In this document: piece by piece, positions 53,061-63,400 of the stretch
Numbering within the stretch: position 1 is the first letter of the stretch
How the letters are laid out: every line of letters starts with the position of its first letter
From: Mariniflexile jejuense
Lineage (GTDB): Bacteria > Bacteroidota > Bacteroidia > Flavobacteriales > Flavobacteriaceae
Assembly: GCF_042675665.1 (NCBI RefSeq)
Contig: NZ_JBHTJI010000022.1
Span: forward strand, 193,131-257,130
DNA length: 64,000 nucleotides
Direction: 5' to 3'
Notes under the pieces: model-generated
What the model was told of the DNA's origin: nothing
The model's input: only the letters and a program-made list of their open reading frames with translations
Databases searched by the model: none
Made by a program: the position numbers and the translations under genes

Positions 53061-54662
53061 ATGAAAACAAGTTTTAAAATATACAAAACAATTGGATTAA
53101 TAGGAATTTGTATAGCTACATTAACAGCCTGTACAGACGATTTAAATATTACTCCAAACGACGATCAAACAACACTTAGCGCAGATCTTTTTAAAAATGA
53201 AAGTGCTTACAAACAAGTGTTAGCAGGTATTTATGCAAATTTAGCATTAACGGGTACTGATGGTGCTGGTAGTTCAAACCTAAAAAATATAGATGCAGGA
53301 ACTAGCCAATTTGGTCGTGTGCTTTTATATGTACAAACACTTTCTGCAGACGAAATGATTTGGTCTTATGAAAATGACCCTGGAACCAGAGAAATACAAA
53401 GAAACCTTTGGACAGCACAAAACCCATTACTACTGGGTATGTTTAGTAGAGCACATTTATCAATAGCATTGGCTAATAACTTTTTAAGAGAAACTACCGA
53501 TGCAAAATTAGATTCTAGAAATGTATCTGCTGCCGTAAGAAATGAAATGCCTGCTTATAGAGCTGAAGCCCGATTAATGAGAGCTATGGCATACTATTAT
53601 ATGATGGATATTTTTGGCAAAGCTAACTTCACAACTGAAGATGATGCGCTTAATTCTCAACCACAAGCATATGATAGAGCACAATTATTTGATTACATAG
53701 AAACTGAATTAAAAGCTATAGATACAGATTTAATTGCTTCTAGACAAAACCAATACGGTAGAGCAGATAAATCGGTTGCATACATGATTTTAGCTAAAAT
53801 GTATTTAAATTCTGAAGTTTATATTAATGAAAACCACTATGCTGATTGTTTAAGCTATTGCGAAAAAATAATTAGTGGCGGTTACACATTAGCAACCAAT
53901 TATCTTCATAATTTTATGGCAGACAACAATACAAACTCTGCTATAAACGAAATAATTTTTCCAATTGTTTCAGATGGTTTAACAACTCAAAATTACGGGC
54001 CAACCACTGTTATGATAAATGGTGAAGTAGGAAGTATAGAAGTAAATGGTACTGCATTAGGTGTTTCAGCTGGAGGCTGGGGTGGCGCATTAAGAGTAAG
54101 AAAACAACTTGCTAACCTTTTTGGACCTGCCTTTGCAAATGATACAAGAAATACTATTATATCTAGTGGTAGATCTATCGAAATTACCGATATCTCCGAT
54201 AGAGATTCTGGTTATATTCTTAGAAAATATTCAAATGCAAAATCAACTGGCGGTTACGGTGTAGACCAAACATTTGTAGATACCGATTTCCCTTTATTCA
54301 GATTAGCCGATGTATATTTAATGTATGCTGAAGCCCACTTGAGAGGTGGTGGCGGAAGTTTATCAACTGCCGTTGGCTATGTTAATGCTTTAAGAAACAG
54401 AGCAAATAACACTAATACAATTACTTCTGGCGAATTAACTCTAGATTTTATTTTAGATGAAAGAGGTCGTGAACTACATTGGGAAGCTCATAGAAGACAA
54501 GATTTAATTCGTTACGGCAAATTTACTGGCGGTAATTACAATTGGGCTTGGAAAGGTAATGGTAGCAACGGTATATCACTTCCTGCGCATTTCAAAGTTT
54601 ATCCAATACCTACAGCTAGTATGGCTGCAAATCCTAATCTTACTCAAAATGCTGGGTATTAA
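53061..54662 (+). CDS. susD: SusD-type surface glycan-binding lipoprotein
   Basis: This 533-residue protein has a lipoprotein signal (ATLTACTDD; Cys24) and the SusD/RagB helical TPR core: YRAEARLMRAMAYYYMMDIFG and YMILAKMYLNSEVYI, with a C-terminal ERGRELHWEAHRRQDLIRYG. It caps the SusC barrel and captures glycan at the cell surface. Start and stop are tightly packed between susC and susE. Confidence 0.95.
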   Translation: MKTSFKIYKTIGLIGICIATLTACTDDLNITPNDDQTTLSADLFKNESAYKQVLAGIYANLALTGTDGAGSSNLKNIDAGTSQFGRVLLYVQTLSADEMIWSYENDPGTREIQRNLWTAQNPLLLGMFSRAHLSIALANNFLRETTDAKLDSRNVSAAVRNEMPAYRAEARLMRAMAYYYMMDIFGKANFTTEDDALNSQPQAYDRAQLFDYIETELKAIDTDLIASRQNQYGRADKSVAYMILAKMYLNSEVYINENHYADCLSYCEKIISGGYTLATNYLHNFMADNNTNSAINEIIFPIVSDGLTTQNYGPTTVMINGEVGSIEVNGTALGVSAGGWGGALRVRKQLANLFGPAFANDTRNTIISSGRSIEITDISDRDSGYILRKYSNAKSTGGYGVDQTFVDTDFPLFRLADVYLMYAEAHLRGGGGSLSTAVGYVNALRNRANNTNTITSGELTLDFILDERGRELHWEAHRRQDLIRYGKFTGGNYNWAWKGNGSNGISLPAHFKVYPIPTASMAANPNLTQNAGY

Positions 54663-54678
54663 TAAAAAAACAATAACA

Positions 54679-55773
54679 ATGAAAAATTTGAAAAACATAT
54701 CAATTTCAATGCTAACAGCCATTGTTTTATCGCTGTTTAGTTCATGTACAGATACTACAGATACATTTGAAGTTACTAGTACAGAACCTGTTGTTTTATC
54801 CAACTTAGCTATTACTAATATAGAACTAGATCCGGTAAACATTAATAATCCTGCTATAACATTAAGTTGGACAATAGCCGATTATGGACAACAAGCTTCA
54901 GTTAATTATAGCATTCAAATAGCTTCAGATGAAGCTTTTACCAATGCAACAACAGCAGCTACTGTTAATGGAAACAATACTGTTACATTATCTGTTAGTG
55001 AATTAAACTCGGCTGCAGGTGCTGTTGGGTTACCTCCTTTTGCTTGGAACACGCTTTATGCAAGAGTTACATCTTCACTTGGTACTCAAAATGGTTTACC
55101 TGTGGTTTCCAACAATATTAATTTTAATGTCTATCCATATTTCAACTATAAATTTAAGGACTATTATTTAGTTGGAGATGCAACAGCACCAGGTTGGAAC
55201 AACAATAGTAATAATAATCCTCTTTTTAGAGATCCATCAAATTCAAACATTTATTATTACACTGGTTATTTCTCAGCAGGACAATTCAAGTTACTAGAAA
55301 CTAAAGGATTATGGCAACCACAATGGGGAACGAATGATAAAACCACAATTGATGTTAACCCAGGTACAGGAACAGACCCAGGTACGTTTCCTAACAATAA
55401 TGCAGCAATTGCTACTGCTGGTTACTATACTTTTACTATTAATTTTTCGGCAAAAACATATTCATTCACACCTTATAATGCTACTGGTGCTACAAATTAC
55501 ACTAGCATGAGTATACAAGGTTCTGCTAGTACAACAACCACAATGAATAAGTTAGGGTTTGATGGTCATATTTGGTACTTAAACAGTGTACACTTAGTAC
55601 CTGGTGACTTACAATTTAAAACAAACACAGGCTCTGTTTGGGCTAGTACTACCGAGTTTTCTGGTCAAGCCACTGTAAACGGCGGAAATATACCTGTTGT
55701 TGTAGAAGACGATTATGATGTTTGGTTTAACGACTTAACAGGTCGATACATACTAATACCGTTGAATTTATAA
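54679..55773 (+). CDS. susE: SusE-like outer-membrane starch-binding lipoprotein
   Basis: The real start is the ATG at 54679 (lipobox LSLFSSC; Cys22), giving 364 residues; an in-frame upstream ATG inside susD adds 40 residues with no signal. A SusE-type beta domain (about 30-155) is followed by two carbohydrate-binding modules: KDYYLVGDATAPGWNNNSN ... LLETKGLWQPQWGTND, then a C-terminal one near residues 285-364 ending VWFNDLTGRYILIP. It binds starch outside the cell alongside SusD. The next gene is a paralogue sharing the same module. Confidence 0.87.
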   Translation: MKNLKNISISMLTAIVLSLFSSCTDTTDTFEVTSTEPVVLSNLAITNIELDPVNINNPAITLSWTIADYGQQASVNYSIQIASDEAFTNATTAATVNGNNTVTLSVSELNSAAGAVGLPPFAWNTLYARVTSSLGTQNGLPVVSNNINFNVYPYFNYKFKDYYLVGDATAPGWNNNSNNNPLFRDPSNSNIYYYTGYFSAGQFKLLETKGLWQPQWGTNDKTTIDVNPGTGTDPGTFPNNNAAIATAGYYTFTINFSAKTYSFTPYNATGATNYTSMSIQGSASTTTTMNKLGFDGHIWYLNSVHLVPGDLQFKTNTGSVWASTTEFSGQATVNGGNIPVVVEDDYDVWFNDLTGRYILIPLNL

Positions 55774-55791
55774 TCAATAAAAAAAATAGAT

Positions 55792-57255
55792 ATGAATTTA
55801 TATATAAAAAAAATAAGCTTCCTTTTTCTTTCACTAGTGCTAGTTTTTTCGGCTTGTGAAACAGAGGAAAGTATAGAAATAACATCACCAGAGCCTGCTT
55901 TGGTTTTACAAGAACCAGGTATTAGTAATGTGTTTCTAAATTTTGGAACACCAGCAAATTCTGCAATTACCTTATCTTGGAATGATAATTTAACTGAAAG
56001 CTCTTCATATTCTATCGAAATGGCTTTAGATTCTGAATTTACTTCAATTGTAAACTTAGGTACTGCAAGTTCAAATTCATTTTCAATAAGTGTTGCTGCT
56101 TTAAATACTGCTATTAGAAATGCTGGTGCTGTTAACTTTAGTGATATTGCTATTTATCTAAGAGTTAATGCAGGAGGCACAATGAGTAATGCTGTTCAGT
56201 ATTTAGTAACTACGTATCCTACGCAAGCACCTCAAATAACAAGTCCAACAGCTAGTGCTCCTTTTGTATTATCTATAGGAACTTCTGGTCAAACAGCTAT
56301 AACAATTAATTGGACAGATGCCGTTTTAACATCTACTTTAGGCGTTGATGTAAATTACACCATTGAAGCTGCTGCTGCAGGTACAAATTTTGCTGCTCCA
56401 GTATTAATTGGAAGTGTTAAAAACAATACATCTGTAACAGCAACACATGCAGATTTTAATGCTGTAGCAATTGGTATTGGTTTATCTCCTACTGTAGCAG
56501 GAAATATGGCTATTAGAGTTATTGCAAAAATTACAAATTCTAACGGTAATGTTTTAGAAAGAATTTCAACACCTGTTACAATATCTGTTACACCTTATCT
56601 TGCAACTTTCCCTAATTTATATATGGTTGGAGATGCTACTACACCTGGGTGGGACAATAACAATAACAACACACCTATGTTTAGAAATCAAGATGTTCCA
56701 AATGCCTATGTTTTCACAGGGTACTTTAAAGCTGGAGCATTTAAACTTTTACAAACTAAAGGACAGTGGCAACCGCAATGGGGTACTAATGGTGGTTCTT
56801 CATTAGCTGTAAATTTAGGTAGTGGATCAGATCCAGGAACATTCAATGTAGCTACTGCTGGTTATTATACTTATAATTTAACAACCGTGGGAGAATCTGG
56901 CAGTTATACTGTAAGTCCTTTTAATGCTTCTGGCGCTACAACTTATACAACCATGGGAATTATTGGTCAAGCCATTGGTGGCTGGGGTGATGCAGATGAA
57001 ATTAATTTCACTAAAGACGCTAACAACCCGCATCTGTGGTATGCTTTAGCTGTAAACTTTACAAATGGTCAAGAGTTTTTAATTAGAGCAAATGACCAAT
57101 GGAATGATGTATGGAGACATACAGGATCTACTCAACTTTATGGTAAAGCACTTTTAGCTGGAAGTGGAAATAATTTCCCGTTTACTAAAGCTAGCGGTAG
57201 CTATAACGTATGGTTTAATGATTTAGATGGTAATTACGTAATTATTCCTAACTAA
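55792..57255 (+). CDS. SusE/SusF-like starch-binding lipoprotein, longer paralogue
   Basis: This 487-residue protein has a lipobox (LVFSACETE; Cys22). Two consecutive SusE-type beta domains (about 30-145 and 150-265) precede a module nearly matching that of the upstream gene (LYMVGDATTPGWDNNNNN ... KGQWQPQWGTNGG) and a C-terminal module ending VWFNDLDGNYVIIPN. It corresponds in position to SusF. One extra N-terminal domain sets it apart from the upstream paralogue, consistent with duplication and domain gain. It is a surface protein. Confidence 0.85.
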   Translation: MNLYIKKISFLFLSLVLVFSACETEESIEITSPEPALVLQEPGISNVFLNFGTPANSAITLSWNDNLTESSSYSIEMALDSEFTSIVNLGTASSNSFSISVAALNTAIRNAGAVNFSDIAIYLRVNAGGTMSNAVQYLVTTYPTQAPQITSPTASAPFVLSIGTSGQTAITINWTDAVLTSTLGVDVNYTIEAAAAGTNFAAPVLIGSVKNNTSVTATHADFNAVAIGIGLSPTVAGNMAIRVIAKITNSNGNVLERISTPVTISVTPYLATFPNLYMVGDATTPGWDNNNNNTPMFRNQDVPNAYVFTGYFKAGAFKLLQTKGQWQPQWGTNGGSSLAVNLGSGSDPGTFNVATAGYYTYNLTTVGESGSYTVSPFNASGATTYTTMGIIGQAIGGWGDADEINFTKDANNPHLWYALAVNFTNGQEFLIRANDQWNDVWRHTGSTQLYGKALLAGSGNNFPFTKASGSYNVWFNDLDGNYVIIPN

Positions 57256-57273
57256 ATTTCTATTTAAACATAT

Positions 57274-57306
57274 AAAAAAGGCTGATGTGTATCAGCCTTT
57301 TTTTTT
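57274..57306 (+). terminator. Rho-independent terminator between the SusF-like and amylase genes
   Basis: Arms AAAAAAGGCTGAT (57274-57286) and ATCAGCCTTTTTT (57291-57303) with a GTGT loop and T-run to 57306. It lies only 16 bases before the amylase start, so it may attenuate read-through from the sus genes into the amylase. Confidence 0.8.
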
Positions 57307-57321
57307 CAAAAAAATAAGATT

Positions 57322-60096
57322 ATGAAAAAACTATTATACATTTTCTTTTTAACTTTTGTAGCCACAATACAATCGCAAGTGGTTACTACCACTCCTGCTA
57401 TTCCTACTGCTGCAAACACTTTAGTTATTACATTTAATGCTGCAGGAACTGAATTAGCAGGTTATACGGGCGATGTTTATGCACATACAGGTGTACTTAC
57501 ATCTGCTTCAACAAGTAATTCTGATTGGAGACATGTTATTGGCTCATGGGGAAATAATACAACACAACCAAAATTAACAAGAACAGGTACAAACACATAC
57601 CAACTAACTATTTCTCCAGATATTCTTACCTATTACAACGTTAATGTAGGTGAAGTGGTTACCAATATTGCTATCGTTTTTAGAAATAGTGCTGGAAATG
57701 CACAATCTAGACCCGACATTTTTATTCCTATTTATGCTGAAGGTTTAAATGTTACCATAACAAACCCTTCTAATAACTCGGTTTTTAATATAAACGATAA
57801 TATTACTATTAGTGCAGCGTCAAGCATTAACGCTAATTTAGAATTGAAAGTAAATAATACTTCAATTAAAACGGCATCAAATACAACTGCTACATCAAGT
57901 TCTTATACATTTACTACAACAGGAAACCACACCATACAAGCTAGTGCAACCCAAAATGGAGAAACCAAACAAAAAAGTGTTTCAGTTTATGTAAAAACAA
58001 CTACTCAAAACGAAACAAAACCAGCTGGTTTAAAAAATGGTTTTAATAACAATGGCGATGGTACTGCAACCTTTGTTTTACAAGCTCCTTTAAAAACCGA
58101 TGTTTTTTTAGTTGGTGGTTTTAATAACTGGGCACTTAACCAAACATATCAAATGAAAAAAGATGGTGATTATTTTTGGCTAACAGTAAGTGGTTTGAAC
58201 CCTAATACAGAATATGCTTATCAATATGTTATAGATTATAACTTAAAAGTTGCAGATCCTTATTCAAAAAAAGTTCTCGACCCAAACAACGATCAATACA
58301 TATCAAACACAACCTACCCTAATTTAATGGCATATCCTACGGGACAAACTACAGGCATTGTTTCAACTTTTAAAATTAATGAAACAACTTATACTTGGCA
58401 AAACACATCGTTTACTAAACCAAACAAAGAAAATCTTGTTATTTACGAAATGCTTTTAAGAGATTTTACAACTAGTGATACTTACCAAGAAGCCATAACA
58501 CATCTAGATTATCTACAAAATTTAGGCGTTACTGCTATAGAACTTATGCCCATTAATGAGTTTGAAGGAAACGATAGTTGGGGCTATAACCCATCATTTT
58601 ACATGGCTTTAGATAAAGCTTACGGAACAAATAACGATTTAAAAGCATTTGTTGATGCTTGCCACCAACGTGGTATAGCCGTAATTACTGATGTTGTTTT
58701 TAATCATTCGTACAGTCAATCACCTTTACTTCAAATGTATTGGGATAGTGTAAACAATAAACCCGCAGCCAATAGTCCTTATTATAACCAAAATCATAAT
58801 TTAGTTGATAATACAAACGCACATTGGGGTTATGATTTCAACCATGAATCTACATATACAGTAAACTTTTTTAATGATGTTTTAAGTTTTTGGATGAATG
58901 AATATAAAATAGATGGTTTCCGTTTCGATTTCACAAAAGGCTTTTCAAATACACTTTATTACGGTGCTAACAATTGGGCAAGTGCTTATGATGCAGCTAG
59001 AATAGCAAATTTAAAAGCTTATGCAGATCATGTATGGAATCATGATGCAGGAAATCAAGCTTATGTTATTTTTGAACATTTATCGGATAATTCTGAAGAA
59101 ACCGAATTAGCTAATTATGGTATAATGCTTTGGGGAAATCTAAATCACAATTTTAATCAAAATACTATGGGGTATGCAACAGATTCAGATGTTTCTTGGT
59201 TATCATATAAAAACAGAGGTTGGAATAACCCACATGTTGTTGGGTATATGGAAAGTCATGATGAAGAACGTTTGATGGTTAAAAATTTAGCATACGGAAA
59301 TTCCAACGGCGGTTATAACGTTAAAAACTTAGCAACTGCACTTGATAGACAGGAAGCTGCATCGGTAGTTTTTTATGGTATTCCTGGACCAAAAATGATT
59401 TGGCAATTTGGAGAATTAGGGTATGATAAAAGCATTAATTGTGCAACCAATATAAATGATGGAAGCTGCAGACTTGAAAGAAAACCAGTGCCTTGGGCTT
59501 TAGGGTACGATACCCAAACAGACAGAGTAGATTTACATAATGTAACAACAAAAATGATGCAACTTAAAAAACAATTTCCATCTACTTTTAATACTAATGA
59601 TTATTTATTAAGTGTAAACGGACTTGTTAAACGCATTAATCTAAACGATAATGTTGGAAATTTAGATGTTGTAATAGTAGCCAATTTTGATGTAACAACA
59701 CAATCTGTAAACCCAAACTTTCCAGCTACAGGTAATTGGTATGATACATTCTCTGGAAATTCAATAAATGTAACCAATCCAACAGCTACCATTAGTTTAC
59801 AACCGGGAGAGTATCGATTATATTCGCAAACCCAAAATTTAAGCACAATTAGTTTAAATACATCTAAAGAAGTTAAACTATATCCTAATCCTGTTAAAGA
59901 CTCATTTTCAATAAATAAAGATATTTATAATCTAAACATATATAGTATAGCAGGCAAATTAGTTAAAACATTTAAAGGTAACTTTGGAGAAAATCACGAT
60001 TTTAATATTTCAAGTTTACCACCAAGTGTTTATATCGTTAAAATTAATAACAGCACAGAAGCTCTTAATACTTTTAAAATTGTGAAGTTAAATTGA
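57322..60096 (+). CDS. Secreted multidomain GH13 amylase/pullulanase with T9SS tail
   Basis: This 924-residue protein has a signal peptide (1-18). Two N-terminal beta modules (to about 230) precede a CBM48-like domain (about 235-340: TDVFLVGGFNNWALNQTY). The GH13 barrel carries nucleophile D536 (DGFRFDFTKGF), acid E585 (IFEHLSDN) and D647 (ESHDEERL). A beta domain and a T9SS type A sorting signal end it (VKLYPNPVKDSFSINKDI ... YIVKINNSTEALNTFKIV). It would be released or anchored at the cell surface to cut starch before SusCD uptake. The alpha-1,6 or alpha-1,4 preference is not decided by the motifs. Confidence 0.9.
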   Translation: MKKLLYIFFLTFVATIQSQVVTTTPAIPTAANTLVITFNAAGTELAGYTGDVYAHTGVLTSASTSNSDWRHVIGSWGNNTTQPKLTRTGTNTYQLTISPDILTYYNVNVGEVVTNIAIVFRNSAGNAQSRPDIFIPIYAEGLNVTITNPSNNSVFNINDNITISAASSINANLELKVNNTSIKTASNTTATSSSYTFTTTGNHTIQASATQNGETKQKSVSVYVKTTTQNETKPAGLKNGFNNNGDGTATFVLQAPLKTDVFLVGGFNNWALNQTYQMKKDGDYFWLTVSGLNPNTEYAYQYVIDYNLKVADPYSKKVLDPNNDQYISNTTYPNLMAYPTGQTTGIVSTFKINETTYTWQNTSFTKPNKENLVIYEMLLRDFTTSDTYQEAITHLDYLQNLGVTAIELMPINEFEGNDSWGYNPSFYMALDKAYGTNNDLKAFVDACHQRGIAVITDVVFNHSYSQSPLLQMYWDSVNNKPAANSPYYNQNHNLVDNTNAHWGYDFNHESTYTVNFFNDVLSFWMNEYKIDGFRFDFTKGFSNTLYYGANNWASAYDAARIANLKAYADHVWNHDAGNQAYVIFEHLSDNSEETELANYGIMLWGNLNHNFNQNTMGYATDSDVSWLSYKNRGWNNPHVVGYMESHDEERLMVKNLAYGNSNGGYNVKNLATALDRQEAASVVFYGIPGPKMIWQFGELGYDKSINCATNINDGSCRLERKPVPWALGYDTQTDRVDLHNVTTKMMQLKKQFPSTFNTNDYLLSVNGLVKRINLNDNVGNLDVVIVANFDVTTQSVNPNFPATGNWYDTFSGNSINVTNPTATISLQPGEYRLYSQTQNLSTISLNTSKEVKLYPNPVKDSFSINKDIYNLNIYSIAGKLVKTFKGNFGENHDFNISSLPPSVYIVKINNSTEALNTFKIVKLN

Positions 60097-60124
60097 TAAA
60101 AATTAAACTAATTAACTGATTTTT

Positions 60125-60168
60125 AATAAAAAAGGCGTTTTAGGTTAACCTAAAACGCCTTTTTTATT
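60125..60168. terminator. Bidirectional rho-independent terminator after the amylase
   Basis: A perfect 22-base-arm palindrome around GGTTAACC with A and T tracts, ending the sus operon. The rest of 60097-60410 is AT-rich, holds no gene, and contains the -7 box for the peptidase. Confidence 0.92.
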
Positions 60169-60362
60169 ATCACAAATAAATTGTACTAATTACTATAAAA
60201 TAACTACTTCTAATTTTATTCTATACCCACTTAAATCAATCAAAACATATATATCTAAAAATCAAATAATTAACAAAATAAAAATAATTACATTTTGCAT
60301 TTTATCGATTTTTTATGCATTTCATAGATGTTTTTAAATATTAATTATATATTTACCCAAAA

Positions 60363-60370
60363 TATATTTG
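60363..60370 (+). promoter_or_regulatory. Candidate -7 box of the M14 peptidase gene
   Basis: TATATTTG, an exact TAnnTTTG match, 41 bases before the start codon. No clear -33 element. Confidence 0.4.
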
Positions 60371-60410
60371 AATTAGCTAACCAAAGGCTTCAAATTTAAC
60401 TTAACCTCTC

Positions 60411-63400
60411 ATGAAAAAAATTACTCTCCTAAGTTGTTTACTTTTTCTTTTTGTACAACTTAGTTTCTCTCAAAATGAAACATTTTCAAAAAGAATTTCA
60501 ATACCAAACCCTTCTCAAAGTACTCTATTAAAGATAAAAAATGCTGGAATTGATTTAAATTGCGGACCAAAATTTGTAGGAAACAATTTAGAAATGGAAT
60601 TAGGTAATTCAGATCTAGTTCAATTACAAGAAAATGGTATTTATTATAATGTCTTAATTGACGATTTAGTTAAGTATTATGAAGAAAGAAATGCAATTGA
60701 GCTACCTAAAGCCAAAGCAGAATTAAATAAAGCAAAGTTTTTAGCTAGACAAAATAAGTCTAAATCAGATAAAGTATCTTCTGCAAAAACGTTGAGTTTA
60801 AAAAACACAACTATAAACAACCCTGCACAACATGACGATTGTGATGAGATTGAATGGACAGAACCAGCCAATTTTCAGTTAGGAAGCATGGGTGGATGCT
60901 TAACCGTAAGTGAAACCTTAGCACAATTAGATTTAATGCGTAGTTTATACCCTAATTTAATATCTGTTAAAACAGATGCTTCTTCAACAGGGCAAAAAAC
61001 ACATGGTAATAGTACAGGAAGCACAACATGGCCAGGACAAACGGTGTATTATGTTAGAATTTCAGATAATCCAGATATAAACGAACCTAATGAACCTGAA
61101 ACTTTAATAACAGGTATGATGCATGCTAGGGAAGCTAATAGTTTAATGAATGTTATGTATTTTATGTGGTACATTCTTGAAAACTATAATAGCGACCCAT
61201 ACATAAAAAACATAGTTGATAACCAAGAATTATACTTTATTCCAATAACAAATCCTGATGGTGTTCGTTGGAACGAAGTAATAGCACCATCTGGCGGTGG
61301 GTTACAGAGAAAAAACTTAGGCCCATCAGGATATAACAGTGGAACTACTGCTTCTTCAAACAATAAAAGGGGTGTAGATTTAAACAGAAACTTTAATTAC
61401 TATTGGGGATGGGATAATAGTGGATCTTCACCTACAACCAATAGTGATACCTTCCGTGGTCTTTCTGCTGGTTCTGAGCCTGAAACCCAAATTGTTCAAG
61501 ATTTTATAACAAACCACGACATTAAAGTTGCTGTAAATCATCATGGTGGTTTAAATTCAATTGTAACATCTTCATATAACGGATATATAAATGCCGCAGA
61601 CTCTGGAAGAGAAGATGAATATGCAAAAATTTGTCATGATTTAACACAATACAACAGGTACATTTATGGCTCTGCGCCTAATACATTATATGAAGCCAAT
61701 GGCGACGTAAATGACTGGATGTTAGGCGGTCCATCAGTTAATTCAAACGGAACCATTAGTTCTGGTTCTGGCAAAAATGTATTAGCACTTACCCCTGAAA
61801 ATGGTGATGACTTTTGGCCAACACCAAGTCTATTTGTGCCAATAGCAAAACGTGCTATGCGAATGAATTTTATAGCTGTTATGCATTCAGGCAAATTTGC
61901 TAAACTTCATGACCTAAATAAAAGTAACCTAACAAGCACATCTGGCAATCTAACATTTGGTGTTGAATATTTAGGAAAAACATATGGTAATATTACTTTA
62001 ACTGTTACTCCTGTTTCATCCAATATCACTTCTATGACGTCTCCATCAGTTCAATCTGGATGGACAAAGCTTCAACAACGTAATTTAAATGTACCATACA
62101 CTTTAAACGCTGGTATTCAACCAAATGATGAAATTGAATTTCAAGTAACTCTAAGTAATGATGATTTTATCATATACCGCGCTAACTTTGTAAAATACTA
62201 CCAACCTACTATTTTATTCCAAGATAATGATGTTAACACTTCAAACTGGACAACATCTGGTGGCACTTGGGGTACTACTACAAATGCATATGTAGGTTCA
62301 GTGGCAATTACAGACTCACCTTCTGGAGCTTATAGTAACAATGAAAATAAAACAATAACGCTTACTAATCCTATCAATTTATCAAGTTCTACACAAGCAC
62401 TTGTGCAATTTTATGCAAAATGGGAATTGGAAAGGAACTTTGATTTAGTTCAACTTGAAGCAAGGCGTGACGCTGGAAGTACTTGGACACCGCTATGTGG
62501 TAAATATAATAAGCCAGCTGCAACATCTGTAACAAATTACCATCTTAATAAAACAACAGGAACTTTTCAATCTACCAATGGAAGTATCGTTTATGATGGT
62601 GACTCTATGGACAAGTGGGTTATGGAAGAAATTCTTATTAATGCAGCGGATAATAATTTTTTATTAGGTGGAACTGCTGTTCAATTTCGTTTTGTATTCA
62701 AAACAGATAGCACAAACAGAGAAGACGATTTAACTACAACCTTTGATGGCTTTACCTTTGATGATTTTAAGGTAATGAGTATTCAAGTGCCATGTGTTAC
62801 TTCTGTACCTACTGGAATTGTTGCATCTCCAATTGCTGCCAGTACTGCAACAATAAACTGGAATTATATTGCTTCAGCTACATACGATTTAAGATATAGA
62901 ATTGTTGGTTCTCCAACATGGACAAGTGTTTCAGGATTATCATCGCCTACAACTTCACTTACTAGCTTAACACCATCTACAAACTATGAGGTTCAGGTTA
63001 GATCAAATTGCGGCACAAATAATTCTGCATATTCTAACTCATTAAACTTCACTACTACTGCAATTACCTATTGTACGTCAAGTGGTAGTAATTCAACTGG
63101 TGGTTACATAGGAAATGTTACGTTTGGTTCTATAAATAATTCTAGTGGATTTGGTAGTGGTTATTCAAACTTTACTTCTATAAGCACAAATGCTACCATT
63201 GGTTCTTCTTATAATATTTCTGTAGCTAAAGCATGGCCTGGAACTTTATACAATGATGCTATTCGTGTATGGATTGATTATAATAAAGATGGTGATTTTG
63301 ATGATGCTGGAGAACAAATATTAAATAGTACTGCTTCAAAAACAACTCCAATTTCAACTAGTGTAACAATTCCTTCAACTGCTTCATTAGGTGCTACTAG

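Noticed and set aside
54559..54678. Longer susE reading from inside susD
   Set aside because: The first 40 residues overlap susD in another frame; the ATG at 54679 gives a proper lipoprotein signal.
60677..60871. Minus-strand open frames within the M14 gene
   Set aside because: Shadows of the long plus-strand coding frame.
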